This document shows, in pieces, positions 9,519 through 17,629 of a DNA stretch of 64,000 nt. How positions within the stretch are numbered: the stretch's first letter is position 1; the number at the start of each line of letters is the position of its first letter. The DNA lies in contig JAOQAK010000079.1 of the NCBI GenBank assembly GCA_025963635.1, forward strand, positions 1 to 64,000, in the 5' to 3' direction. Made by a program: the position numbers and the translations under genes. Under the pieces are notes generated by a model that did no database searches, was not told the origin of the DNA, and was given only the letters and a program-made list of their open reading frames with translations. This DNA is from Ferruginibacter sp. (GTDB taxonomy: Bacteria > Bacteroidota > Bacteroidia > Chitinophagales > Chitinophagaceae).

Positions 9519-9793
9519 AAATATTTTAATTGATTGTCCCGGCTGGGAAGCCATGTGGATCTTCTGAGGCGTCGCACCCTTGCACAGTTGTTTTTATGGC
9601 ATCGGTAATGGTGCAACCTGGCAATCTCCTTCCCTCAAAGCAAAAGAACTTTACTGTAAACTATTTCTTCCAAACAGGGATGATAGCTTAGGGTGCTGAT
9701 TAATAGTCATATTTAACAATATATTCTTAAACGATTTTGTTGCTATGGCACCTGTTTTTCCGTCTAATAAATAAGCAATTTAAAGCTTTGTAT

Positions 9794-10120
9794 ATGGAAA
9801 ATAATTTGACACAACAAGAGGTTTTATTAATGACCGGTACAAAATTCGCCTCCAGGCAACCTGCTGAAAAAGATAGCATGGGCAACTCGCAAGATTTCAA
9901 CGGCACTGATAAATTAAAAGAAGCCTGCTGGAATGGTTTATTGAAAGATATGCTGCCCGAAATATTCGACGCAGGTGGTCACGATGAAAAGCTATACCTG
10001 TGGCAGGTAAGAGAAGCCAACCAGTTTTTTGCACTTGAAATGAGTGAATTCCCAATCACCGTCAATAAATATCTATCGATCGACCCTTATCGTTTTATGG
10101 AAGTGCAGGAATTTAATTAG
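9794..10120 (+). CDS. hypothetical protein (108 aa)
   Basis: Acidic soluble protein starting MENNLTQQEVLLM. The frame is open 19 codons further upstream, but that part reads like non-coding translation. It contains LKEACWNGLLKDMLPEIF and LYLWQVREANQFFALEMSE, amphipathic helical segments. No family recognised, no signal peptide. Confidence 0.55.
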   Translation: MENNLTQQEVLLMTGTKFASRQPAEKDSMGNSQDFNGTDKLKEACWNGLLKDMLPEIFDAGGHDEKLYLWQVREANQFFALEMSEFPITVNKYLSIDPYRFMEVQEFN

Positions 10121-10157
10121 GTAGTGTCGTAGCGCTCATTTTAGGGCGGGCTACCAA

Positions 10158-10607
10158 TTAGTAAGAGAGCATTTTGCCAGAGGCGACTTGCTGATGCCCA
10201 AGTGAATAGCCTTCGATCAGATTAGCAATCAACCGTTGATTTTCGAGCCTTTTATTACAATGAAAAAGAAAACCATTCTGCCTGTATTCAAAGAAGTATG
10301 GCTCAGTTTTTAAGGTGGTGTATTCGTTGTGGCCCTTTTCCAGCAACAATTCCTTTTCGATAGTAAGAAATTTAGAGGCCTGCTCAAACTGGGCATTAGC
10401 CAAAGCTTCATTTTTCATGATGAGTATCAGTGCAAGCTCCTCATCATTATAATAATCCTTACAATCCGTTTTCTCGATGTGTAAATTCTCCTTGCTTAGT
10501 ACTAAAGCAATTTTTTCAAACTGGTAACTTATTGAGTGAGGGCTGAGCCCATCTTCCAGTAGTTGGTTTAAATCATGCAATATTTTGGATTTTATTTCAG
10601 TTTCCAT
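10158..10607 (-). CDS. hypothetical protein (149 aa), UvrB/UvrC-like motif possible
   Basis: A soluble, charged, mostly helical protein. The segment LANAQFEQASKFLTIEKELL resembles the short UvrB/UvrC interaction motif (YEEAAxLRDxI), but this is a weak likeness. It converges with the + strand gene ending at 10120. Function unknown. Confidence 0.6.
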   Translation of the reverse strand: METEIKSKILHDLNQLLEDGLSPHSISYQFEKIALVLSKENLHIEKTDCKDYYNDEELALILIMKNEALANAQFEQASKFLTIEKELLLEKGHNEYTTLKTEPYFFEYRQNGFLFHCNKRLENQRLIANLIEGYSLGHQQVASGKMLSY

Positions 10608-11117
10608 AAAATCGATTTACTGGATTTAATCAAAGCACGTGCCGAATCAAATTAAACATTGATTATCTGAATAACTAAATGCAAGGAATACACGTATTTA
10701 TTTAGTGAAAGACGCCTGTTTTAGCCGGCTTCCGGTGAGCTGTTTACCAGTAATGCGAATATTTTCTATAATCAATGCCCGTCAAATCAATCGGTTAGCA
10801 TAGCTGAAGGGGGCGAAGGGCATGTTTAAAAGCATGATGGAATATGATTGCGATCACCCGTTGCTGACTTTTTAGAGGGTAAATTGCATGCTTCCTTACT
10901 TTGCAGAGGCATGGTATGGCGACCGGTGTAAAAAAGATTTTTTAAAAGTTAACCACCGTTCATCGGCTATCCCTTACACTAAAGAGAAGACGGCAGGGCA
11001 AAAGACTTTTAAGAGTTTATCCAATAACAAGCTATCACCGTTATATGCGAACCCATTCTTATGGGTTTATTTATTTAGTTGGGTAACTGCAACTATCGAT
11101 TGAGTTAAAATTTTTTT
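10608..11117. other. 510 nt intergenic region upstream of hemN
   Basis: Contains a 71-codon frame (10888-11103) with no protein-like character. A 7-bp hairpin AACCCAT / ATGGGTT (11050-11056 / 11061-11067) is followed by TTATTTATTT, about 50 nt before hemN. It could be an attenuator or a terminator of a short leader transcript. AGTTG / CAACT half-sites at ~11078-11095 may be an operator. No RNA family recognised. Confidence 0.4.
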
Positions 11118-12488
11118 ATGAGCGCTTCGGTTTTAAGTTTATTGCAAAAATATGATGTTCCTACCCCGCGGTATACAAGCTACCCTACTGTGCCGTATTG
11201 GGATTTTTCAAGCCTCAGCGAAACAAACTGGAAGCAAACTGTGGTAAATACTTTTGCTGCTGAAGATGGTGAACTTTGCATTTATATACATCTGCCCTTT
11301 TGCGAAAACCTATGTACTTTTTGCGCCTGTACCAAACGCATCACCAAAAATCATTCTGTTGAAGATCCATACATTCAGTCTGTCTTAAAAGAGTGGAAAC
11401 TCTATCGCTCCATATTGCCATCGTCTCCTGTTATTAAGGAAATTCACCTGGGCGGCGGCACACCAACTTTTTTTAGTGCAGATAATCTTTTACAACTTAT
11501 CAATGAAATTACCGCGCATGCAGTTGTGCATGAAAACCATGAGTTCAGTATTGAAGTGCATCCGAATTATACAACCGAAGAACATATAGAAAAACTTGCT
11601 TCCGTTGGTTTTAATCGCATCAGTATTGGTGTACAGGATTTTGATCGGGCAGTGCAGTTAGCTATCAATAGAATACAAACCTTCGAACAAACAAAGCAGG
11701 TAGTTGATTGGGCAAGAAAATACAACTACACCAGCATCAATATCGACCTGGTTTACGGGCTTCCGCGCCAAACCATTGAAAGCGTAAAATTTTCAATTGA
11801 TAAAATTGTATCGCTAAGGCCTGATCGCATCGCATTTTACTCCTACGCACATGTGCCCTGGAAGAGTAAAGGCCAAAGAGGTTTTACGGAAGAAGATCTT
11901 CCTGCTGCTGCTCAAAAATGGGAGATGTATAATGCAGGGAAGCAAATGCTTGAAACCGCTGGGTTTTTAAGTATTGGTATGGATCATTTTGCCCTGCCTG
12001 AAGACAAACTATTTGTTGCCGCAGCAAATAGCGGGCTGCACCGCAATTTTATGGGTTATACCACTACCCGATCAAAACTGATTATCGGGCTGGGAGTTTC
12101 AGCCATCAGCGATTCATGGAATGCATTTGCACAAAATGAAAAGGGAGTAGAAGCCTACGAAGAAAAAATCAGCCAGGGAATATTGCCTTTGGTGAATGGA
12201 CATTTGTTAAGTGAAGAAGATTGTATCATACGGGAAAAAATGCTTGAATTGATTTGTGAAAATAAAACCAGTATCGATAGTACTAAATTGGATCCACGAT
12301 TCCTGGAAAGTGTTTTTGAAAAACTGACCACACTTCAATCAGATGGCTTGGTTATGGTTGACAATAACAATATCCGGGTAACTGCAAAGGGCGCTCCTTT
12401 TATAAGAAACATCAGCGTGGCGCTCGATGCACAGCTTTGGAGAAATGAAGAAAATCATACCGAAAAAACTTTTAGCAAAGCCATATAA
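11118..12488 (+). CDS. hemN: oxygen-independent coproporphyrinogen III oxidase
   Basis: A 456-residue radical SAM enzyme that decarboxylates coproporphyrinogen III to protoporphyrinogen IX in anaerobic haem synthesis. The 4Fe-4S cysteines are C62, C66 and C69 with a further C71 (FCENLCTFCAC), the arrangement known from E. coli HemN. The SAM-binding GGGTPTFF, the EVHPNYTT strand, the GVQDFD motif and a C-terminal HemN domain are present. The N-terminal YDVPTPRYTSYPT is typical of true HemN rather than HemW. The next gene follows after 67 nt in the same direction. Confidence 0.95.
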   Translation: MSASVLSLLQKYDVPTPRYTSYPTVPYWDFSSLSETNWKQTVVNTFAAEDGELCIYIHLPFCENLCTFCACTKRITKNHSVEDPYIQSVLKEWKLYRSILPSSPVIKEIHLGGGTPTFFSADNLLQLINEITAHAVVHENHEFSIEVHPNYTTEEHIEKLASVGFNRISIGVQDFDRAVQLAINRIQTFEQTKQVVDWARKYNYTSINIDLVYGLPRQTIESVKFSIDKIVSLRPDRIAFYSYAHVPWKSKGQRGFTEEDLPAAAQKWEMYNAGKQMLETAGFLSIGMDHFALPEDKLFVAAANSGLHRNFMGYTTTRSKLIIGLGVSAISDSWNAFAQNEKGVEAYEEKISQGILPLVNGHLLSEEDCIIREKMLELICENKTSIDSTKLDPRFLESVFEKLTTLQSDGLVMVDNNNIRVTAKGAPFIRNISVALDAQLWRNEENHTEKTFSKAI

Positions 12489-12555
12489 ACGATATCCAAC
12501 ATGAATTATAAAGCCCTATTTTCTAACAGCTTTAATCAGTAATTATAAATTTAAT

Positions 12556-14424
12556 ATGAAAAACCTTCAACAGCACAAATTTCATATCCCTGTAATGGGT
12601 TTGGCTTTTACCATAGATTCGCCCGTTAAGGTAGCACGATTTGGCATCTCGTCAGTAATCTCCATTGTGGAAGACAGGTTAATCGAAATGATGCGGAGCC
12701 ATTATTATCCAACCATCAATAAGCCATATACGCCGATCGATACCAATGAACCAGATTACAGGGCAAAACGGATCACAGATTATCTAAATCTTGTAAATAC
12801 CATTGTACATGCACAGGTAGAAAAATTGAAGAAGTCAGCGTTTGAAACGGGTGCAGAAATCGTTCAATATTTTGAAATGTTGCCGGATGAAAGCAAGATC
12901 AAAAAGTTGTACCTGCAAATGATGTCTACCGACAATACACCTGAAAAGGAGAAGATAGCCTCCTTTTTAAGAACCCAGATTACACCGGGCAGTATAGATG
13001 TGAATGTAATGACCAAAACGGATAGAAATAATTATAACAAGCAAGGCGAATTGATAGAAGATGGTTCAGATGCTGTTTCGGCTTTAAGAGGTTATGCCAA
13101 AAGTGATTTGATTAATTCTTCTATTATTTTTTCGGCCGGTATGAATCCAAGGTTATACAATTACCTGGAAAAATGCAATGAGTTTGATGTAAATGACGAT
13201 GGTGGATTTGATAAGAAAGTAATCATTAAAGTAAGTGATTACCGGTCGGCCCTGATCCAGGGAAAATACCTGGCAAAAAAAGGAATTTGGGTAAGCGAAT
13301 TCAGGGTTGAATCGGGACTGAATTGCGGTGGCCACGCATTTGCCACAGATGGCTTTTTGCTGGGCCCGATACTGGAAGAATTTAAAACAAAAAAGCAGGA
13401 GTTAATTGACACACTTTTTGAAATCTACAATGCTGCGATAAAGAAAAAAACTGGTAAGGTTTTTATATACCCCCCTATGCTGGCTCTATCCGTTCAAGGT
13501 GGTATTGGCACAGCTGCAGAAGATCATTTTTTGCACGAGCATTACGGCGTGGAAAGTACCGGCTGGGGCACTCCATTCCTGTTGGTGCCCGAAGCTACTA
13601 CGGTAGATGATGGAACACTTAATTTGCTGAGTAAGGCTACAAAGGATGACCTTGTGTTGAGCAATAACTCGCCATTGGGAGTACGGTTTCATTACCTTAA
13701 GGGAACAACCGGCGAAAAGGAAAAACTGGAACGCATTAAAAGCGGCAAGGCCGGCAGCCCTTGTACTGAAAAGCATCTCGCATTTAATACGGAATTTACA
13801 AAAGAGCCTATCTGCACTGCTTCTCATAAATACCAGAAATTAAAGATTGCAGAATTGGAATCAATGGCATTGCCGGAGCAGGAGTACCAAAAAAAGCTTA
13901 AAAACATTACTGATAAAGAATGCCTTTGTATCGGTTTAAGCAATGCTGCCGCGATCAATTATGAGCTTACGCTTGTAAAGAATCTTAATTCAGTGAATGT
14001 ATGCCCGGGACCTAACATTGCACATTTTACTGAAGTAGTATCATTGCACACCATGACAGATCATATTTATGGAAGAACCAATATCATGCATGATGTTGCC
14101 CGGCCAAATATGTTTGTTGCGGAATTAAATTTATATATCAACTTCCTGAAAGAGCAATTGGAAAATGAAGATTTCAGCAACCAGGATCCCAAGAAAAAAA
14201 AATATTTTATAGAATTTTTCAGCAACCTTCGGGAGGGAATAAGCTACTACAAAGATTTGCCTTCAGCGGTAGAGCCGAATAGAGTTGCTTTCTTGCATGC
14301 CTTCAGTATGGTTGAAGATGAATTGGATGCGCTGAGTATACAATTCCATATTGCTGAACCTCGAAAAGAATTAGCCACAGTATTATGCAATGAAAGAATT
14401 CCGCTGATGTCGGAAGCTTCTTAG
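12556..14424 (+). CDS. uncharacterised cysteine-rich protein linked to hemN
   Basis: A 622-residue soluble protein that I do not recognise as a characterised family. Early residues HIPVMGLAFTIDSPVKVARF and GISSVISIVEDRLIEMM resemble the opening of a TIM-barrel enzyme. The middle holds LNCGGHAFATDG, QGGIGTAAEDHF and WGTPFLLVPEATTVDD, loosely like nitronate-monooxygenase or FMN-type barrels. Cysteines cluster in conserved-looking motifs (NCGGH, GSPCTEKH, EPICTASH, ECLCIGLSN, NVCPGPN) and could bind a metal or Fe-S cluster. Its place directly behind hemN suggests co-transcription and perhaps an anaerobic role; this is inference. Confidence 0.8.
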   Translation: MKNLQQHKFHIPVMGLAFTIDSPVKVARFGISSVISIVEDRLIEMMRSHYYPTINKPYTPIDTNEPDYRAKRITDYLNLVNTIVHAQVEKLKKSAFETGAEIVQYFEMLPDESKIKKLYLQMMSTDNTPEKEKIASFLRTQITPGSIDVNVMTKTDRNNYNKQGELIEDGSDAVSALRGYAKSDLINSSIIFSAGMNPRLYNYLEKCNEFDVNDDGGFDKKVIIKVSDYRSALIQGKYLAKKGIWVSEFRVESGLNCGGHAFATDGFLLGPILEEFKTKKQELIDTLFEIYNAAIKKKTGKVFIYPPMLALSVQGGIGTAAEDHFLHEHYGVESTGWGTPFLLVPEATTVDDGTLNLLSKATKDDLVLSNNSPLGVRFHYLKGTTGEKEKLERIKSGKAGSPCTEKHLAFNTEFTKEPICTASHKYQKLKIAELESMALPEQEYQKKLKNITDKECLCIGLSNAAAINYELTLVKNLNSVNVCPGPNIAHFTEVVSLHTMTDHIYGRTNIMHDVARPNMFVAELNLYINFLKEQLENEDFSNQDPKKKKYFIEFFSNLREGISYYKDLPSAVEPNRVAFLHAFSMVEDELDALSIQFHIAEPRKELATVLCNERIPLMSEAS

Positions 14425-14601
14425 GCAGGGTTGAAAGTAAGTCTTATTACTTTGGCTGGAACAGCAAACAATCGATTTTAATTGTATTGCGTTCTTCTCA
14501 GCGCCGGATATATTCCGGTGATGTAATGGAGTAAATTATTGAAGAATTTAGATTAATTCGGAAATGTTTAAAATGGATTGAGCTGGGACAGTGTTGCGAG
14601 A

Positions 14602-15288
14602 TCAGTTGATATTCTCCAATGCTACCAGGCCATGTTTTACAGCGTACATGGCCATGCCCACACGGCTTTTAACATTCAATTTTTCGAATAAAGCATTTCT
14701 ATAACCATCGATGGTTTTAGGACTAAGAAACATTTGTGCGGCAATTTCATTGTAAGTGAGTTCGCTGCAGGCCAGCTTTAAAAAATCTCTCTCCCGATCA
14801 TTCATAAGCCGCAATGCATCTGTTCGGGTCTTGTTCGGGTCCTTGTCGTTTTGCAGGGAGTGCACCAATTTTCCAGTGATAAAGTCAGTATAATAAAAAC
14901 CCTTGTTCATAATGGCATTCAGCGCTTCACCAAGTTCTTTGGGCTCAACATCTTTTCCCAGGTAACCTTTTACACCAAGTTTAAGCATGCGCACAACACT
15001 CTCCTCTTTGTCGATCATGCTTACCACTAAAATTTTTATGAGGGGATAATTTTCGTTGAGCCATTGTACGGTGGCGAATCCATCCATTTTCGGCATATTG
15101 ATATCCATCAGTATAATGTCCGGTTCGGGGCCTTCCCTTAATTTTTGTTGGAGATCGATGCCATTGTCAGCCTCAAAAAGTATTAAACAATCGCGGCATA
15201 CCATTTCAATAAGGTTGATCAAGCCTTTGCGGAAAAGTTTATGATCATCCACTAAAGCCAATTGCATTTTTTGATTTCCCTGGGGCAT
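14602..15288 (-). CDS. NarL/LuxR-type response regulator
   Basis: A 228-residue regulator. The receiver domain (~7-130) has acidic residues VDDH, phospho-acceptor Asp in LMDINMPKMDG, Ser in VVSMIDKEE and Lys in GVKGYLGKD. The C-terminal LuxR helix-turn-helix is at ~160-225 (LTYNEIAAQMFLSPKTIDGY). It lies 12 nt downstream of the histidine kinase gene at 15301-16074 and is its probable partner. Confidence 0.95.
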   Translation of the reverse strand: MPQGNQKMQLALVDDHKLFRKGLINLIEMVCRDCLILFEADNGIDLQQKLREGPEPDIILMDINMPKMDGFATVQWLNENYPLIKILVVSMIDKEESVVRMLKLGVKGYLGKDVEPKELGEALNAIMNKGFYYTDFITGKLVHSLQNDKDPNKTRTDALRLMNDRERDFLKLACSELTYNEIAAQMFLSPKTIDGYRNALFEKLNVKSRVGMAMYAVKHGLVALENIN

Positions 15289-15300
15289 AACGGTTTTATT

Positions 15301-16074
15301 TTATAGGGGGAGCTCAATCGTTATTTGTGTGCCGTTTCCTGGGGAACTTTGGATCTGTAATTGTGCATTAATAAGAAGTGCCCGGCTTTGAAGATTTCTA
15401 AGTCCTGCGCCGGGGGTATTCATTTGTTCTTCTACATTAAAGCCAATGCCATCATCATTGAATGCTAATTTAATTAATTTTTCGGTAGCATGCAGTGAAA
15501 TTTCTATCTGCTTTGCACTGCTGTGCTTTATCATATTGTTCAGTATTTCCTGCGACATGCGGTACAGGATAAGCTGTTTTGCATCGCTTATCTCCGGCAG
15601 AGATCCGTATTGCCTGAAGCTGGCAATAAACTCACCTGTTTTATTCAGCCGGTCTACATCGGTTTCTATTGCCTTTTCAAAGCCGGTTTGGGCAATGCGA
15701 TCGCTGGCCAGGCTAACAGACAATGATTTAATATCAGCTATCAACTGCCTGGTGAGCTCTTTGGTATTCTCAATTTTTACAGTTGCCGCGTGCTCTGCCG
15801 GCAATTGCAAGGTGTTTAAGTTTATTTTAATAAGGCTTGCTACCTGCCCTAGATTATCATGTAATTCGCGGCTGATGTGTTGAAAGGTTTGCTCCTGTAT
15901 TTCAATTTGAGATTTTAGCAACTCCTGCTGAAACTGGTTATGCATTAGTTGCTTCTCTTTCAGGAACTTTGTCTTCCTCCTTACATAGGCTAAAAAGAAT
16001 GAAATAATAAATCCTCCCAAAACAAATAGAATGCTTGTTCCCACAACAACCGTATAGTATAATTCATCGTTCAT
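15301..16074 (-). CDS. sensor histidine kinase, HisKA_3 type
   Basis: A 257-residue kinase with one N-terminal membrane helix (~8-30) and no periplasmic sensor domain. The phospho-acceptor His lies in ISRELHDNLGQ of the dimerisation domain; the HATPase domain has NDDGIGF and GAGLRNLQSRA. It overlaps the upstream membrane protein gene by 11 nt and is followed by the response regulator. The lack of its own sensor suggests that the adjacent 7-TM protein provides the input. Confidence 0.93.
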   Translation of the reverse strand: MNDELYYTVVVGTSILFVLGGFIISFFLAYVRRKTKFLKEKQLMHNQFQQELLKSQIEIQEQTFQHISRELHDNLGQVASLIKINLNTLQLPAEHAATVKIENTKELTRQLIADIKSLSVSLASDRIAQTGFEKAIETDVDRLNKTGEFIASFRQYGSLPEISDAKQLILYRMSQEILNNMIKHSSAKQIEISLHATEKLIKLAFNDDGIGFNVEEQMNTPGAGLRNLQSRALLINAQLQIQSSPGNGTQITIELPL

Positions 16075-16702
16075 TTTTATTTCCTATAAAAAACGATATG
16101 ATAAAAGTGCAATACAAAAAGATGTTTAAAAGATTCAACAAGGCATCAGCAAGAACTTTTAACGAAGGATTTTTTAAATGAATTAGTTCAAATAATCCGA
16201 GGCTAAATAAACTGGTTACATAAAAGAACAAAACGCCGGTTGAAATCCAAAACATTTTCTCGGTAAGGGGGTTGGTTATTTGTTCATCTTCCCTTAACTG
16301 CTCCTGGAAATATAAAACAGATAAGCTTACCAGGAAGATGCTACCCATCAAAAAGCTAATGCTATGAAAATGATGAATGCCCTGGATAAAGAAAATATTA
16401 ATGATACAAAAAGGGAAAAAGAGAAAACTGGTAAATATGATTGCTCTTTTGACAAAAACGTTGTGTAAGGTTTTGTAGAAAATAAAAAAATAAAAGCCGA
16501 ATTCAACAGTAGTTGAAAAATTATAAATCCAGTAATTGTTTTTCCCCTGGGCCCTGGTGATCAGGCCAAAAGTTTCAACACATAAATTCATTAGCAGGTA
16601 AGGAAAGAATAGCCGTAAATAAGAAGGCTTTTGCCTTTTTAATTTGATTACACTTATTAGTACGGCTATTACTAAAACAATATAGAAGAAGGGAAAACTC
16701 AT
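16064..16702 (-). CDS. seven-helix membrane protein, putative sensor partner of the kinase
   Basis: A 212-residue hydrophobic protein with about six or seven predicted membrane helices and short loops. Its 3' end overlaps the kinase gene, indicating translational coupling. Similar small membrane proteins occur next to HisKA_3 kinases in Bacteroidota, but no function is established. First gene of a three-gene two-component operon. Confidence 0.8.
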   Translation of the reverse strand: MSFPFFYIVLVIAVLISVIKLKRQKPSYLRLFFPYLLMNLCVETFGLITRAQGKNNYWIYNFSTTVEFGFYFFIFYKTLHNVFVKRAIIFTSFLFFPFCIINIFFIQGIHHFHSISFLMGSIFLVSLSVLYFQEQLREDEQITNPLTEKMFWISTGVLFFYVTSLFSLGLFELIHLKNPSLKVLADALLNLLNIFLYCTFIISFFIGNKNER

Positions 16703-16723
16703 TCAGGTTAAGATAGGGTACAT

Positions 16724-17182
16724 TTATGGATTAACAGGCACCTTCGTGTTCCCACCCGACATGGATCCGCAGCATGCAGGAGCATCACCAGAGATAGTGG
16801 ATACTTTATACCCGGGAATCAACATCAAATCGTTGACTTCTTTAAGATCAGTTAAGTTATCGTCATAGGCAAAAAGCATTGTATTGATCCTGTACGACAA
16901 GTCTTCATTTTTACAGGAAAGCTGCCCCGCGGGGTGAACACCGAAATGAATGCTCAACCCTTCAATATTACCTGAAGATGGTGAGGCCGGGTCTATTCCC
17001 AGCAATAATAAAATTTCCTCCCGGGCGAAACTACATGCATTGGTTTTAATGGCTGTGTAATCTCCTTTTAATGTGGAGATAGAAATTTCATACTCAAATT
17101 TTCTCAGTGCTTCATCCATTTCAGCCTTATTGATGACGCCTGATTTGGGATCTGATGGACTGGTGGTTATTTTAACCGGCAT
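16724..17182 (-). CDS. hypothetical protein (152 aa)
   Basis: A soluble protein with no signal peptide (MPVKITTSPSDPKSG). It contains paired Cys near the C-terminus (PACCGSMSGG) and a regular alpha/beta pattern. No family recognised. Its own promoter lies at 17211-17245 on the minus strand. It is transcribed toward the two-component operon (22 nt gap) and divergently from the metzincin gene at 17630. Confidence 0.6.
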   Translation of the reverse strand: MPVKITTSPSDPKSGVINKAEMDEALRKFEYEISISTLKGDYTAIKTNACSFAREEILLLLGIDPASPSSGNIEGLSIHFGVHPAGQLSCKNEDLSYRINTMLFAYDDNLTDLKEVNDLMLIPGYKVSTISGDAPACCGSMSGGNTKVPVNP

Positions 17183-17210
17183 AGTAAATAATTTAAAAGT
17201 TAGTTAATGG

Positions 17211-17245
17211 AGCCAAACTACTACCCAATTATAAGATTTGCAAGT
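17211..17245 (-). promoter_or_regulatory. promoter-like motif upstream of the 16724-17182 gene
   Basis: Minus strand ACTTGCA (17245-17239), 18 nt, then TAGTTTGG (17220-17213). The -33 half and the 18-nt spacer equal those of the four + strand motifs in this region, while the -7 half is nearer to the general TAnnTTTG form. It would give a 5' leader of roughly 25 nt. Confidence 0.55.
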
Positions 17246-17461
17246 GCAATTCACTTAAACGATTCTTTTCTGTTTTGAAACAGGAAAAATCCTAGCTCCA
17301 TTCCCATTATTTTCCTTTTTTTAAAAAGAGCAGGTACTTACATCTTTATGTTATTGATTTTATAAACGCAGCCGCGGCCTGGCAAAAAAGTTGATTTTCT
17401 GAGCGCTGTAATTTGTTGGCAGCGAATAGCAAAATCAATAATAAAATATCTTATCACCGGT

Positions 17462-17494
17462 TTGCAATTGCCATAAATTGATATTAAGTTAGTA
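17462..17494 (+). promoter_or_regulatory. conserved promoter motif, copy 1 (TTGCA-N18-TAAGTTAGTA)
   Basis: TTGCA at 17462-17466, 18 nt, TAAGTTAGTA at 17485-17494, about 135 nt before the metzincin start at 17630. Same spacing as three other copies at 20687, 22189 and 29228. The remainder of the 447 nt gap (17183-17629) shows no gene, and no copy of the leader motif is present here. Confidence 0.6.
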
Positions 17495-17629
17495 GCCGGA
17501 TTTCAATCCTCTGAATTGCCATACTAAACCTCATAAGCCGCAAGAATTAGCAACAGCATCATCTATTTAATTCGTGAGTTAAGACCATTTCGTTCTCGAA
17601 GCTATTTGTGAAACCTGGCAATTATAACA

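Noticed and set aside
10888..11103. 71-codon + strand frame upstream of hemN
   Set aside because: Composition is not protein-like, and it overlaps the hairpin that looks like leader or terminator structure.
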